From contig NZ_WLYX01000001.1 of NCBI RefSeq assembly GCF_009707705.1, positions 1,612,001-1,676,000 of the forward strand: DNA of 64,000 nt, written 5' to 3'. The DNA comes from Paludibacterium denitrificans. GTDB lineage: Bacteria > Pseudomonadota > Gammaproteobacteria > Burkholderiales > Chromobacteriaceae. Positions within the stretch are counted from its first letter, which is position 1. The number at the start of each line of letters is the position of its first letter. Below, in pieces: positions 20,992-31,501 of this stretch. The position numbers and the translations under genes are program-made. The notes beneath the pieces were generated by a model that did not search any database, had not been told where the DNA came from, and saw only the letters and a list, made by a program, of their open reading frames with translations.

Positions 20992-21855
20992 TCAGTTAGC
21001 CATTGCTTCGCCCATGCGTACCGCGCGGGCCGGTGCCCAGTCGGGATTGAATTGCAATGACCCTTGCGGGAACAGTAGTACCACGGTTGAGCCGAGCAGG
21101 AAACGCCCCATCTCTTCCCCTTGTCTGAGCGTGATATTCTGCGTTCGATAATCCCAGTGACGCACGCTGGTGCTGCGTGGCGGGTTGATGACGCCGTGCC
21201 ATACGGTTTCCATGCTACCGACAATGGTGGCGCCCACCATGACCAGTGCGAATGGCCCTTGTGCGGAGTCAAAATGACAGACGACGCGTTCATTGCGGGC
21301 GAACAGGTTGTCCACGCCACGGGCGGTGGCAGGGTTAACCGAGTACAACTCGCCGGGTACATAACTCATTTCCAGCAGGCGTCCATCGCACGGCATGTGA
21401 ATGCGGTGGTAGTCCCGCGGGCTGAGGTAAATGGTGGCGAACAGGCCGTTGTCGAATTGCCGCGCCATGGCCGAGTCGCCAGCGAGCAAGGTGGTGCTGC
21501 TGTAGTGTTTGCCTTTGGCCTGGAACAGCTGGTCGTGCTCAATGCGTCCGAACTGGCTGATGGCGCCATCCACCGGGCAAGTCAGTTGCGCCGCAGACAA
21601 CGGGCGTGCGCCTGGTCGCAGGGCGCGGGTAAAGAAGTCATTGAAGCTGGCGTAGGCGCTGGGGTCGGTGTTGGCTGCCTCCGTCATGTTGACATCGTAG
21701 CGGGCGATGAAGCGGCGGATCATCCATTGTGTCAGCGCTCCGGCCTGTTGGCGCGCCATGAAACCGAATAGGCGCGTGATGAGCCGCTTGGGCAGCACGT
21801 GCTGCAGCTGGACGAAAAGTCGCTCGGACACGAGTCGTTCCCCATAATCAATCAA
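20992..21855 (-). CDS. psd: phosphatidylserine decarboxylase proenzyme
   Basis: 287 aa type I Psd. The pyruvoyl self-cleavage site LGST lies in GRFLLGSTVVLLFPQG; SPRDYHRIHMPCDG and PVDGAISQFG are family motifs with the catalytic Asp/His residues. Membrane-associated, makes phosphatidylethanolamine. Intact. Divergent from pssA, which makes its substrate. Confidence 0.95.
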   Translation of the reverse strand: MIDYGERLVSERLFVQLQHVLPKRLITRLFGFMARQQAGALTQWMIRRFIARYDVNMTEAANTDPSAYASFNDFFTRALRPGARPLSAAQLTCPVDGAISQFGRIEHDQLFQAKGKHYSSTTLLAGDSAMARQFDNGLFATIYLSPRDYHRIHMPCDGRLLEMSYVPGELYSVNPATARGVDNLFARNERVVCHFDSAQGPFALVMVGATIVGSMETVWHGVINPPRSTSVRHWDYRTQNITLRQGEEMGRFLLGSTVVLLFPQGSLQFNPDWAPARAVRMGEAMAN

Positions 21856-21996
21856 ACGAGCAAGTATAGCGGATTCGCCGCGCGGTCGCGGGGTGAGGTG
21901 TTGCCCGCGAGATCAGTCGCTCGCGTTACAATAGCGTTCTTGTTGAGATCAACCGCAATGGTGCGCTGGTGCCATTGCCTGGTGCGGAAAGTAACG

Positions 21997-22759
21997 ATGC
22001 AGACTCCCGACTCCCATGGGTCAGAAAAGCCGACGCTACGCCGTCAGAGCATTTATCTGTTGCCCAACCTGTTTACCCCCGGCCGCGTTGTTTGCTTATT
22101 TTTATGCTGTGGTTCAGGGGATGAACCACAATTTTGAGTATGCCGCCGTGGCGATTTTCATTGCCATGATTTTTGATGGCATGGATGGCCGGGTGGCGCG
22201 CCTGACGCACAGTCAGAGTGCCTTTGGTGCCGAGTTCGATAGCTTGTCCGATATGGTGAGCTTTGGTGTGGCGCCGTCACTGGTGGCTTATGAATGGATG
22301 TTGCGTGGTCTGGGCAAGCTGGGCTGGATGGCGGCGTTTGTTTATTGTGCTGGGGCCGCTTTGCGTCTGGCGCGCTTCAACACCATGATCGGGATTGCCG
22401 ACAAGCGCTGGTTTATCGGTATTCCCAGCCCGGCGGCGGCGGCTCTGGTGGCTGGGTTGGTATGGATTTGCCATGAGTACGGTTATAACGATCTGCAAAT
22501 CCTGCCGTGGGTTGCCTTGGCGTTTACCGCCTTTGCCGGTGTCAGCATGGTGACCAATATCAAGTTCTGGAGCTTCAAGGATCTGCATGTGCGCCGGAAG
22601 GTGCCTTTCATTGCACTGCTTTTGGTGGTGGTGCTGATCCTGCTGTTCGTTTCCAAGCCGCCGTTGGTGTTGTTTGGCTTTTTTGTCTGCTATGCCCTGT
22701 CTGGTTATCTGATGGCATTATGGCGCAAACTGCACAAGCCTGCCGTGGTTGCTCAGTAG
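21997..22759 (+). CDS. pssA: CDP-diacylglycerol-serine O-phosphatidyltransferase
   Basis: About 254 aa integral membrane enzyme of the CDP-alcohol phosphatidyltransferase family; the motif DGMDGRVARLTHSQSAFGAEFDSLSD has the full DG(x)2AR(x)8G(x)3D(x)3D set. Start at MQTPDSHGSEK. One break at 22076-22083 where CCTGG in NLFTLAALFA reads CCCCGG. Acts directly before psd in phosphatidylethanolamine synthesis. Confidence 0.93.
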
Positions 22760-22779
22760 TCGTTGGCGTAGAGGATACG

Positions 22780-22806
22780 AAAAGCGGCGAGCAGCCGCTT
22801 TTTTTA
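22780..22806 (+). terminator. intrinsic terminator of pssA
   Basis: AAAAGCGGC, 5-nt loop, GCCGCTT7. Confidence 0.85.
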
Positions 22807-22953
22807 TGTTCGCTGTCTTTTATTAGACATAATGTCTAATAAAATTGATGTGGACATGCTGCTTTGGCTAATTTCTAATTATTTTATTTGATTTGTTTGA
22901 CAACTTGTCGCTGATTTGGGTAGTCTGACATCAATACGCAGCAGGAGACCGGT

Positions 22954-23279
22954 ATGCAATTGGACATTGAACGACTGATCGAAGACTTTGGTGGCCCGGG
23001 TACGTTGGCCGAAGCCCTGAGTCGCTCGTTTCCCGATGAGCCGGTGTCCCGTGCAGCAATCTACAAGTGGAGAGAGCGTGGCAGTCTGCCGCTTGTCCAG
23101 CTCAACAAATTAGCCCAGTTGGCGGCCAGCCGGGCAAGAAGTTTGATTTCAACGACTATCTGACCGGTGCTTCGGCATCGCGGGCCGGGGACAAGAGAGG
23201 ATTATTGACATGGGCGATCGTCTGTTTATTTTTGATACCACCTTGCGCGATGGCGAGCAGTCGCCGGGCGCTGCGATGA
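22954..23279 (+). CDS. small HTH (YdaS/Cro-like) protein upstream of leuA
   Basis: [22 protein letters not shown], then [26 protein letters not shown], a compact helix-turn-helix resembling Cro/YdaS-type repressors. A break at 23130-23133 (CCAGG read as CCGG) hides the continuation [15 protein letters not shown]. After repair the frame stays open to 23279, overlapping leuA by 70 bp, so the true end is uncertain and may be just before 23210. It is 5' to leuA and may regulate it or be translationally coupled; this is inference. Confidence 0.6.
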
Positions 23280-24752
23280 CCAAAGAAGAAAAAATCCGCA
23301 TTGCCCGCCAGCTGGAACGTCTGGGGGTGGATATCATCGAAGCTGGCTTTGCGGCGGCCAGCCCGGGCGATGCCGATGCAATCCGTACCATTGCCGGTGT
23401 GGTCAAGAACTCCACTATTTGTAGTCTGGCGCGTGCCAACGAACGCGATATCCGCGCGGCCGGTGAGGCGATTTCCCCGGCGGCACGTGGCCGTATTCAC
23501 ACTTTTATCGCCACCAGCCCGATCCACATGGAAAAGAAGCTGCGGATGAGCCCGGAGCAGGTGGTGGAAGCGGCGGTCAAGGCGGTGAAGTTTGCCCGTG
23601 AATTTACCGATGATGTCGAGTTTTCCGCCGAAGATGCGCTGCGTTCCGAGCTAAGCATTCCTCAAGCAGATTTTTGCCGAGGTGATCAAGGCCGGTGCTA
23701 CCACGATCAACGTGCCGGATACCGTCGGTTACTCCTTGCCGCGTCTGACCGAAGCGTTCTTCCGCGATTTGATTACTCATACGGCGGGTGGCGATCAGGT
23801 GATCTGGTCGGCGCATTGCCACAATGACTTGGGCATGGCCGTGGCCAACTCGCTGGCTGCTGTAATGGGTGGCGCGCGCCAAGTCGAGTGCACCATTAAT
23901 GGCTTGGGTGAACGTGCCGGGAACGCCGCGCTGGAAGAAATCGTCATGGCGGTGAAGACCCGTCACGACGTATTCGGCGTGGAAACCGGCGTGGATGCCA
24001 CGCAGATTGTGCCGTCGTCCAAGTTGGTGTCTACCATTACGGGCTATCCGGTGCAGCCGAACAAGGCCATTGTTGGCGCCAACGCCTTCTCGCATGAATC
24101 CGGTATCCATCAGGATGGCGTGCTCAAACACCGCGAAACCTACGAAATCATGTCGGCCGAAAGTGTCGGCTGGGCGGCGAACCGCCTGACGCTGGGCAAG
24201 CTGTCCGGCCGCAATGCCTTCAAGACCAAGTTGGCCGAACTGGGTATCGTGCTCGATAGCGAAGAAGCGCTGAATGCCGCGTTTGCCCGCTTCAAGGACC
24301 TGGCTGACCGCAAGCGCGAGATTTTTGACGAAGACTTGCACGCGCTGTTGTCCGAAGGGACTGGCGCCGTCGATCACGATCACTACAAGTTTGTCTCGCT
24401 CAAGGTGTGCACCGAAACCGGTGAACAGCCGGTGGCCACCATCGTGTTTGCCGAAAACGGTGCGGAAAAGCAGGCCGAATCCAATGGCTCCGGCCCGGTC
24501 GACGCGGCCTTCAAGGCTATTGAACAGGTCGCCAATAGCGGCGCCGAGCTGGAACTGTATTCGGTTAACGCCATCACCAAGGGCACCGAATCGCAAGGCG
24601 AAGTGACGGTACGTTTGTCGCGCGATGGTCGCATCGTCAATGGTCAGGGCGCTGATACTGACATCATCGTGGCTTCGGCCAAGGCTTATCTGTCGGCCTT
24701 GAACAAGCTCGCCAGCAAGGAGGAGCGCGTCAAGGCGCAGGGTGACGTTTGA
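23210..24752 (+). CDS. leuA: 2-isopropylmalate synthase
   Basis: About 514 aa long-form LeuA. Catalytic barrel signature [16 protein letters not shown], metal site [39 protein letters not shown], and the C-terminal leucine-binding allosteric domain ([20 protein letters not shown]). The only break is at 23650-23656, where GCTAAGC replaces GCCGGC (SEPAFLKQIF). Makes isopropylmalate from the acyl-CoA and ketoisovalerate supplied by the ilv pathway 4 kb upstream. Confidence 0.95.
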
Positions 24753-24976
24753 TTTACCGTGGATAAAGAGGCTGGCAGGCGGGAGCGTTGACGGAATTTT
24801 CCATCCCGGTTCCGTAACCAACTGATCTGGCTAGCTTCTTTGTCGACAACAAGGTTTCAGGCATACCGTCTGTTGAAACCAGCTGCCCACAAGGCCGCCC
24901 ATATTTTGCCCCGGCTCACAAGGCCTGCGAGGCTGACAGCCGACCCAAGAGGCTTCGTCGCAGGTTGCCGGAACAG

Positions 24977-25006
24977 GAAAAGCGGGGAACGATACCCCGC
25001 TTTTTG
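24977..25006 (+). terminator. intrinsic terminator downstream of leuA
   Basis: AAAGCGGGG, 7-nt loop, CCCCGCTTTTTG. The 340-bp gap 24753-25091 before bioD shows no convincing gene; this hairpin is about 225 bp after leuA, so an untranslated tail or small RNA may precede it. Confidence 0.75.
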
Positions 25007-25091
25007 TTTTTTTCGTCCACAACGGACGTGTCATGCCGTGTGGTTGCAGGGTGATCACCGCGGTGTGGCAAGAGAAGGAAAGCACCAGTTT

Positions 25092-25724
25092 ATGGCACAA
25101 GGTTTTTTCGTTACCGGAACCGATACCGAAATCGGTAAAACGCATGCATCGGTGCAGTTGATTCAGCAATGGCGCCAGCAAGGCAAGCATGTGCTGGCGA
25201 TGAAGCCGGTGGCTTCTGGTTGCGAGATCATGGCCGACGGCCGCTGGCAGAATGATGATGTGGAACGACTGGTGGCCGCGAGTGGGCAGACCGATCGCGA
25301 TGCCATGAATCCGTATCGTTTTCTGCCGCCGATTTCACCGCATATCGCCGCCCGTGAGGCTGGCGTGGAAATTTCACTGGAGCGCATTGTCCAGCACTAT
25401 CAACAGTTGGCCGAACAGGCTGACATCGTGTTGGTGGAAGCAGCCGGTGGCTGGCTGGCGCCGTTGTCCGATAGCCTGCGTATGCAGGACATGGCCCGCG
25501 CATTGGGCCTGCCGGTGATTCTGGTGGTGGGCATGAAGCTGGGGGCGATCAACCATGCCCTGCTGACGGCTCAGGCCATTCGGGCTGCCGGGCTACCGCT
25601 GGCTGGCTGGGTGGCCAATCGCGTGGTGCCGGATCAACTGGCCTACGAGGCCAATCTCGCCACGCTCAAGGCGCAGATTGCCGAGCCCTTGTTGCTGGAA
25701 ATTCCGTATCAGCCCGTTGTCTGA
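25092..25724 (+). CDS. bioD: dethiobiotin synthetase
   Basis: 210 aa. P-loop GTDTEIGKT at the N-terminus, KPVASGCE and VEAAGGWLAPL typical of BioD, and a Mg/substrate-binding DD in NDDVERL. Closes the ureido ring of dethiobiotin using CO2 and ATP. It stands alone without other bio genes here. Start at MAQGFFVTGTDTE, the usual N-terminus. Intact. Confidence 0.93.
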   Translation: MAQGFFVTGTDTEIGKTHASVQLIQQWRQQGKHVLAMKPVASGCEIMADGRWQNDDVERLVAASGQTDRDAMNPYRFLPPISPHIAAREAGVEISLERIVQHYQQLAEQADIVLVEAAGGWLAPLSDSLRMQDMARALGLPVILVVGMKLGAINHALLTAQAIRAAGLPLAGWVANRVVPDQLAYEANLATLKAQIAEPLLLEIPYQPVV

Positions 25725-25804
25725 GCGATGCGGTTTGGCCATCCGGTGGTTGGCCGAACCGTAGCGTCACTGCACTGTGCTTGCCGCTGGACAAGGTCGC
25801 CAGT

Positions 25805-26428
25805 ATGCTGACGCCCCATCGCATTGTTGCTCGATTGGTGTTTGCCGTGCTCGCTAAACTGTTGCGTTATCTGGCCGCTGTGCTGCTGTCCCTGTCGTTG
25901 CTGGCGTGTACGCCGTCACTTGACCTCAAGGGCATGGATATTTCCGACAAGGCCATGGGGGGCGATTTCACCCTGACCGATCACACCGGGCAGGCGCGCA
26001 GCCTGGCTGGCTTCAAGGGCAAAGCCGTCGCCCTGTTTTTTGGCTATACTCACTGCCCCGACGTTTGTCCAACCACCATGTTGGAATACGCGGAAGCAAT
26101 GAAAGTGCTGGGTGCCGAGGCCGATAAAGTGCAGGTGTTGTTTGTCTCGGTCGACCCGCAACGTGACACCCGCCAGGTTTTGGCCGGTTATGTGCCGCAT
26201 TTTGACCCGCGCTTTCTCGGGCTGACCGGATCGGCCGCCGCCATCGACAAGGTCAAGGCGCAGTATCAGATCGTGGCGCAAAAAGTGCCAGCCAGTGGCG
26301 GGAGCTATACTGTAGACCACAGCGCCGGTTCGTATCTGTTTGATCGACAGGGCAAACTGCGGGTATATGAGGCGTACGGTACGCCGTCTACCGTATTGGC
26401 TCATGATCTTCGTGAGTTATTACGATAA
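25805..26428 (+). CDS. SCO1/SenC-family copper chaperone lipoprotein
   Basis: Thioredoxin-fold protein with copper ligands CPDVC (in GYTHCPDVCPTTML) and the distal His in YTVDHSAGSYLFD. A lipobox LLAC follows a hydrophobic segment, so it is predicted to be tethered to the membrane. It helps load the Cu(A) site of cytochrome oxidase. Start is ambiguous: ATG 25805 is given, while GTG 25847 would yield a shorter signal peptide. Intact. Confidence 0.88.
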   Translation: MLTPHRIVARLVFAVLAKLLRYLAAVLLSLSLLACTPSLDLKGMDISDKAMGGDFTLTDHTGQARSLAGFKGKAVALFFGYTHCPDVCPTTMLEYAEAMKVLGAEADKVQVLFVSVDPQRDTRQVLAGYVPHFDPRFLGLTGSAAAIDKVKAQYQIVAQKVPASGGSYTVDHSAGSYLFDRQGKLRVYEAYGTPSTVLAHDLRELLR

Positions 26429-26477
26429 ACTTGGTGCAATCGCATTTGCAGCAGACATTAGGGAAAGTTGGACCACC

Positions 26478-27242
26478 GTGAGTGCAGACCCGATCACCGG
26501 CAGTTCATCCGGCGCGAACCAGTCGCTGGATTTGAGCCAATACACGCTTTCGACGCCGGTTGAAGTTGCGCATCATCTTTCCACCATCGCCAAGTCCGGG
26601 CAGATGGTGACGGTGTTTTCCAATAAAGGTAAAACCTTCATCCTGACCCGCCTGCTGGAAGTCAACCTCAAGGAGGGCACGCTGGTGCTCGACTGGGGTG
26701 GCGATCCGGCCACTAACGAACAGTTGCTGGCTAGTGATCGCAACGTTGTGGTCTGCTCGCCCGACGGCGTCAAAACCCAGTTTGTTACCGGGCAGGCGCG
26801 GCGCGTGCAACTGGACAGCGGCCCCGCTTTTGAAGTGGACCTACCGGATCAGGTCATCAAACTGCAGCGCCGCGAATTTTTCCGTATCCAGACTCCGGTC
26901 GCCAATCCGGTGATCTGCCGTATCGCCGATTATCCGACCCAGCCTCTGGATCTCCCCCTGTTTGACATTAGCCTTGGCGGCATGAGCCTGTGGCTGCCTT
27001 CCACCTCCACGCCGGGTTTTGACCGGGGCAGCAGTATTTCCAGTGCTCGGTCGATCTGCCGACAGTGGGTACGCTGAGCATCGGGCTGGAAGTGCGCCAC
27101 CATGTGCATACCCGTTTGCGTTCCGGGCAGGATGCCACGCGCGCCGGTTGTGCCTTTTTGCGCTTGCGGTTTAGCAATGGAAACGCTGGTTCAGCGTTAT
27201 GTCGGCATACTGGAGCGCGAACGGCGGGCTCTGGTGGGCTGA
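26478..27242 (+). CDS. ycgR: YcgR-like flagellar brake protein (PilZ domain)
   Basis: GTG start with AGGGAAAG upstream. N-terminal YcgR domain (VTVFSNKGKTFILTRLLEV) and C-terminal PilZ c-di-GMP-binding domain: QRREFFRIQTP gives the RxxxR motif and DISLGGMSL the (D/N)xSxxG motif. In the known family it binds c-di-GMP and slows the flagellar motor. Breaks: CCAGG read as CCGG near 27023, and GTTTAGC for GCCGGC at 27169-27175. Repair restores VDLPTVGTLSIGLEV and the ending VGILERERRALVG. Confidence 0.88.
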
Positions 27243-27282
27243 TGTGGCATTAAACGATTTCCAATTTTTCTAGAAGTAAATC

Positions 27283-27924
27283 ATGAAGCTGACTATTGCC
27301 CTGTCCAAGGGGCGTATCTTTGAAGAAACCCTGCCACTCCCGGCCGCCGCTGGCATTACCCCGGCAGAAGACCCGGAGTCCTCCCGCAAACTGATTATTG
27401 GCACCAACCACGAAAATGTCCGGTTGGTGATTGTGCGGGCGTCGGATGTCCCCACCTATGTGCAGTACGGCGCGGCGGATTTGGGCATTGCCGGGCGCGA
27501 TGTGTTGATCGAGCATGGCGGCACCGGCCTGTACCAGCCGCTGGACCTGAATATCGCCAAATGCCGGATGATGGTGGCCACCGAAAACGGTTTTGATTAC
27601 GACGCAGCGGTGAAACGCGGTGCCCGTCTCAAGATCGCCACCAAATACCCCAAGATTGCGCGTGAGCATTTCGCGGCCAAAGGCGTACACGTTGACATCA
27701 TCAAGCTGTATGGCTCGATGGAACTGGCCCCGCTGGTCGGTCTGGCCGATGCCATCGTCGATCTGGTGTCAACCGGCGGTACGCTGCGGGCGAACAATCT
27801 GGTCGCGGTGGAACACATCATCGACATCAGCTCGCGGCTGGTAGTGAATCAGGCAGCGCTGAAACTCAAATACGACTCCATCCAGCCGGTGCTGGAGGCG
27901 TTTGCCTCCGCCATCCCGGCGTAA
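27283..27924 (+). CDS. hisG: ATP phosphoribosyltransferase, short form
   Basis: 213 aa: [42 protein letters not shown] and the PRPP-binding [14 protein letters not shown]. The short HisG form lacks the regulatory domain and in known systems needs HisZ, which is not in this window. First step of histidine synthesis and first gene of the his cluster. Intact. Confidence 0.95.
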   Translation: MKLTIALSKGRIFEETLPLPAAAGITPAEDPESSRKLIIGTNHENVRLVIVRASDVPTYVQYGAADLGIAGRDVLIEHGGTGLYQPLDLNIAKCRMMVATENGFDYDAAVKRGARLKIATKYPKIAREHFAAKGVHVDIIKLYGSMELAPLVGLADAIVDLVSTGGTLRANNLVAVEHIIDISSRLVVNQAALKLKYDSIQPVLEAFASAIPA

Positions 27925-27940
27925 GGCAACGGACCCCGTC

Positions 27941-29246
27941 ATGCTGAAACTGTCTTCTTCCCAAGCCGATTTCGACTCCCGTCTCAAGGCGCTGCTTGCC
28001 TTTGAGACCGCGCAGAATCCGGCGATTGATGCGGCCGTGGCGGCCATTTGTGACGACGTCAAAGCCCGTGGCGATGCGGCGGTGGTGGACTATACCAACC
28101 GTTTCGACCACATGCAGGCGGCAAGCATGGCCGACCTGACGTTGTCGCGTGAGCAGTTGCAGGCCGCTTATGAGCGTCTTTCGGCCAACGTGCGCGAGGC
28201 GCTGGTGGCAGCAGGCGAACGTGTGCGTCGCTACCATGAAAAGCAGCTGGCACATTCCCTGGAGCTACGAAGACGAAGACGGCACGCTGCTGGGTCAGCA
28301 GGTGACGGCCCTGGACCGTGTCGGCATCTACGTGCCGGGCGGCAAGGCTTCCTATCCCAGCTCGGTGTTGATGAATGCCATGCTAAGCCAAAGTGGCGTG
28401 GGCGAAATCATCATGGTGGTGCCGACGCCAAGTGGCGAGCGCAATGATCTGGTGTTGGCCGCCGCCTACATTGCCGGTGTGGACAAGGTGTTTACCGTGG
28501 GCGGCGCCCAAGCGATTGCCGCGCTGGCTTACGGTACCGAGAGCATCCCGCAGGTCGACAAGATCACCGGGCCGGGCAATGCCTATGTGGCCGCCGCCAA
28601 GCGCCGGGTGTTTGGCGTGGTGGGGATCGATATGGTGGCCGGGCCATCGGAGATTCTGGTTGTGTGTGACGGTTCGACGCCTACCGACTGGATCGCCATG
28701 GACCTGTTCAGTCAAGCCGAACACGACGAGATCGCCCGAGCCATTCTGCTGTGCCCGTCGGCCGAATTCATTGCCGAAGTGGAACAAAGCATTGCCCGCC
28801 TGCTGCCGGACATGCCGCGTCGCGCCATCATCGAGGCCAGCCTGGGTAATCGCGGTGCCTTGATTCAGGTGCGTGATTTGCAGGAAGCCTGTGCCATCGC
28901 CAACTATATTGCACCGGAGCATCTGGAGCTGTCGGTGGCCGATCCGGATTCCTGCCCGGGGCAACTCAAACATGCTTAAGCGCCATCTTCATGGGGCGCT
29001 TTACCTCGGAATCGCTGGGTGACTACTGTGCTAAGCCCGAACCATGTGTTGCCAACCAGCCGCACGGCGCGTTTTGCCAGCCCGCTGGGTGTGTATGACT
29101 TCCAGAAACGTACCAGCCTGATCCGTGTCTCGCATGCCGGGGCGCAGAAACTGGGTCGTATTGCCAGCGTTTTGGCGCATGGCGAGGGGCTGACGGCACA
29201 TGCGCGCGCTGCCGAACTGCGTCTGGACGACGGAAGTCAGCACTAA
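27941..29246 (+). CDS. hisD: histidinol dehydrogenase
   Basis: About 433 aa. [34 protein letters not shown], the zinc-binding GPSEILVV and SQAEHDE segments, and [14 protein letters not shown] are HisD signatures. Breaks: CCCTGG for CCTGG (28257), GCTAAGC (28382-28388), GCTTAAGC (28974-28981) and GCTAAGC (29030-29036), all where family residues require GCCGGC, plus a one-base loss near 28398. Converts histidinol to histidine. Confidence 0.93.
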
Positions 29247-29440
29247 AATTGCTTGGGCCGGACAGGGTGCTTAAGCCATTAGCTTACACCGTTGCCTCAT
29301 GCTGGGCGGTAGCCCAAAAGTTGTTTACAGGGTACGATTGGGGCCTGTTAGCCCTGCCGGGCGTGGCCGATGTGCTGAGCCGATGACCCGGACAAGAACG
29401 TCGGCGTTCCTGTCGCCCCGCAACCTATTTGTCTGAAATC

Positions 29441-30034
29441 ATGCGTACCGCTACTGTTACCCGTAATACGCTGGAAACCCAGATCACCGTCACCATTAAT
29501 CTTGATGGCAGTGGCAAAAGCCATTTTGATACCGGTGTGCCTTTTCTCGAACACATGCTGGATCAGATTGCCCGTCACGGGCTGATCGATCTGGAGATCG
29601 TGGCCAAGGGTGATCTGCATATCGATGCCCACCACACGGTGGAAGACATCGGCATTACGCTGGGGCAGGCGTTTGCCAGTGCCGTGGGCGACAAAAAAGG
29701 TATCCGCCGCTATGGCCATGCCTATGTGCCGCTGGACGAAGCGTTGTCGCGCGTGGTGATCGACCTGTCCGGGCGTCCGGGGCTGGTGTACAACGTGGCG
29801 TTTACCCGTGCCGCGATCGGCCAGTTCGACGTTGACCTGTTTGGCGAATTTTTCCATGGCTTCGTCAATCACAGCATGACCACCTTGCACATCGATAACC
29901 TACGTGGGGTCAACAGCCACCATCAGGCAGAAACCGTTTTCAAGGCGATGGGCCGTGCGCTGCGCATGGCTTGTGAGCACGATGAACGCATGGCGGGCGT
30001 GACGCCATCCACCAAAGGGACGCTGACCGCATGA
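29441..30034 (+). CDS. hisB: imidazoleglycerol-phosphate dehydratase
   Basis: About 197 aa monofunctional His[38 protein letters not shown] and [17 protein letters not shown] provide the His/Glu ligands of the di-manganese site. Start at [10 protein letters not shown]. The 194 bp between hisD and hisB contain no hisC, the gene commonly found there; they hold a GCTTAAGC at 29269-29276. Overlaps hisH by 4 bp. Confidence 0.95.
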   Translation: MRTATVTRNTLETQITVTINLDGSGKSHFDTGVPFLEHMLDQIARHGLIDLEIVAKGDLHIDAHHTVEDIGITLGQAFASAVGDKKGIRRYGHAYVPLDEALSRVVIDLSGRPGLVYNVAFTRAAIGQFDVDLFGEFFHGFVNHSMTTLHIDNLRGVNSHHQAETVFKAMGRALRMACEHDERMAGVTPSTKGTLTA

Positions 30035-30674
30035 AAGTCGCTGTCATCGACTATGGCATGGGTAACCTGCACTCGGTGCTGAAATCGGCGCAGTACGTCA
30101 ACGATATTGGTGCCGAGATTTTCCTGAGCCGCGACCCGGAAGCCATCGTCAAGGCCGACAAGGTCATCTTCCCCGGTCAGGGCGCCATGCCGGACTGTAT
30201 GCGCGAACTCAACGCCTATGGTTTGGCAGATGCCGTGCGCGAAACCACCCGCACCAAACCGTTCTTTGGTATCTGTGTGGGGGCGCAGCTGTTGTTTGAA
30301 CACAGCGAAGAAGGCAACACGCCGGGCCTTGGCCTGTTTCCGGGCAATGTGGTGCGTTTTGCCGATAATCTGCGTGATGCCCATGGTGACCGGCTGAAAG
30401 TGCCGCACATGGGCTGGAATCGCGTCTATCAGGTGGCACCGCACCCGTTGTTTGCTTAAGCATCGCCGATGGCGAACGCTTCTATTTTGTTCATAGTTAC
30501 CACTTCGCGCTAAGCCAACCCTGAGCTGACGTTGGCCGAAAGCGAGTACCCCGATCGGTTTTCCTGTATCGTCGGGCGTGAGAACATCTTTGCAACCCAG
30601 TTCCACACCGAAAAGAGCCACTCAGCCGGTCTTCAGATGATGAAGAATTTCCGGCCCGGGATGGCAGTGTTTAA
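30031..30674 (+). CDS. hisH: imidazole glycerol phosphate synthase glutaminase subunit
   Basis: Class I amidotransferase, about 212 aa. Catalytic Cys in [13 protein letters not shown], then the His-Glu dyad in FHTEKS. Breaks: GCTTAAGC (30454-30461) and GCTAAGC (30509-30515) for GCCGGC, then CCTGG errors at 30651 and 30655; repair gives the ending QMMKNFLAWDGSV. Supplies ammonia to HisF. Confidence 0.93.
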
Positions 30675-30696
30675 CTCCAAGTGATCTCATAGCACC

Positions 30697-31441
30697 ATGC
30701 TGCTCATACCTGCTATCGACCTCAAGGATGGTCAATGCGTGCGCCTCAAACAGGGCGTGATGGACGATGCCACCGTTTTTTCCGATAACCCGGTGCAAGT
30801 GGCGGCCCACTGGCGTGATCAGGGTGCCCGTTAGGCTGCATCTGGTGGACCTGAACGGCGCCTTTGCTTAAGCAAGCCCAAGAACCGGCGGTAATCCGCG
30901 ACATCCTGGCCGAAGTTGGTGAGGACATGCCGGTGCAGCTGGGTGGTGGCATTCGCGATCTGGATACCATCGAGAAATATCTCGACATGGGCCTGTCCTA
31001 CGTCATCATCGGTACCGCCGCGGTGAAAACCCCCGGCTTCCTGCACGACGCCTGTGATGCTTTCCCCGGTCAGGTGATCGTCGGTCTGGATGCCAAGGAT
31101 GGCATGGTGGCGATTGATGGCTGGGCCAAAATCACCAACCACAAGGTGGTGGATCTGGCCAAGCGTTTTGAAGACTATGGCGTCAACTCCGTCATTTACA
31201 CCGATATCGGCCGTGACGGCATGATGTCTGGCGTCAACATTGACGCCACGGTGACGCTGGCGCAGGCGCTGACAATCCCGGTCATCGCCTCCGGTGGCCT
31301 GACCAATCTGGATGACGTGCGCCAGCTGTGCGCCGTCGAGGCGGAAGGTGTGGCCGGTGCTATTACCGGCCGCGCCATCTACGAAGGCAGCATTGATTTT
31401 GCCGCCGCACAAACCCGGCCGACGAACTGTCCGAGGTTTGA
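30697..31441 (+). CDS. hisA: HisA isomerase (ProFAR isomerase)
   Basis: (beta/alpha)8 barrel, about 247 aa: [20 protein letters not shown] with the catalytic Asp, [27 protein letters not shown] with the second catalytic Asp, [13 protein letters not shown]. Breaks: GTTAGGC at 30830-30836 and GCTTAAGC at 30865-30872 (both GCCGGC sites), a lost base near 30883, and CCTGG read as CCGG at 31415 in the ending QTLADELSEV. Confidence 0.93.
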
Positions 31442-31454
31442 TTCCACAACCCTC

Positions 31455-31490
31455 AAGGTTGGCCGAACAGCGTTTCGGCCAACCTTTTTC
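31455..31490 (+). terminator. hairpin formed by paired GTTGGCCGAA motifs between hisA and hisF
   Basis: GTTGGCCGAA (31458-31467) and its inverse (31474-31483) make a 13-bp stem with a 6-nt loop followed by T5. It lies inside the his operon, so it may be a partial terminator, a processing site, or chiefly an uptake-sequence pair. Confidence 0.7.
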
Positions 31491-31501
31491 TGTTTTCTGA
31501 C

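Noticed and set aside
23604-24821. 405-codon open frame opposite leuA
   Set aside because: Shadow of the well-conserved leuA coding sequence.
24753-25091. N-terminal extension of bioD to 24840
   Set aside because: The extension crosses an intrinsic terminator and has no BioD homology; the P-loop start at 25092 is canonical.
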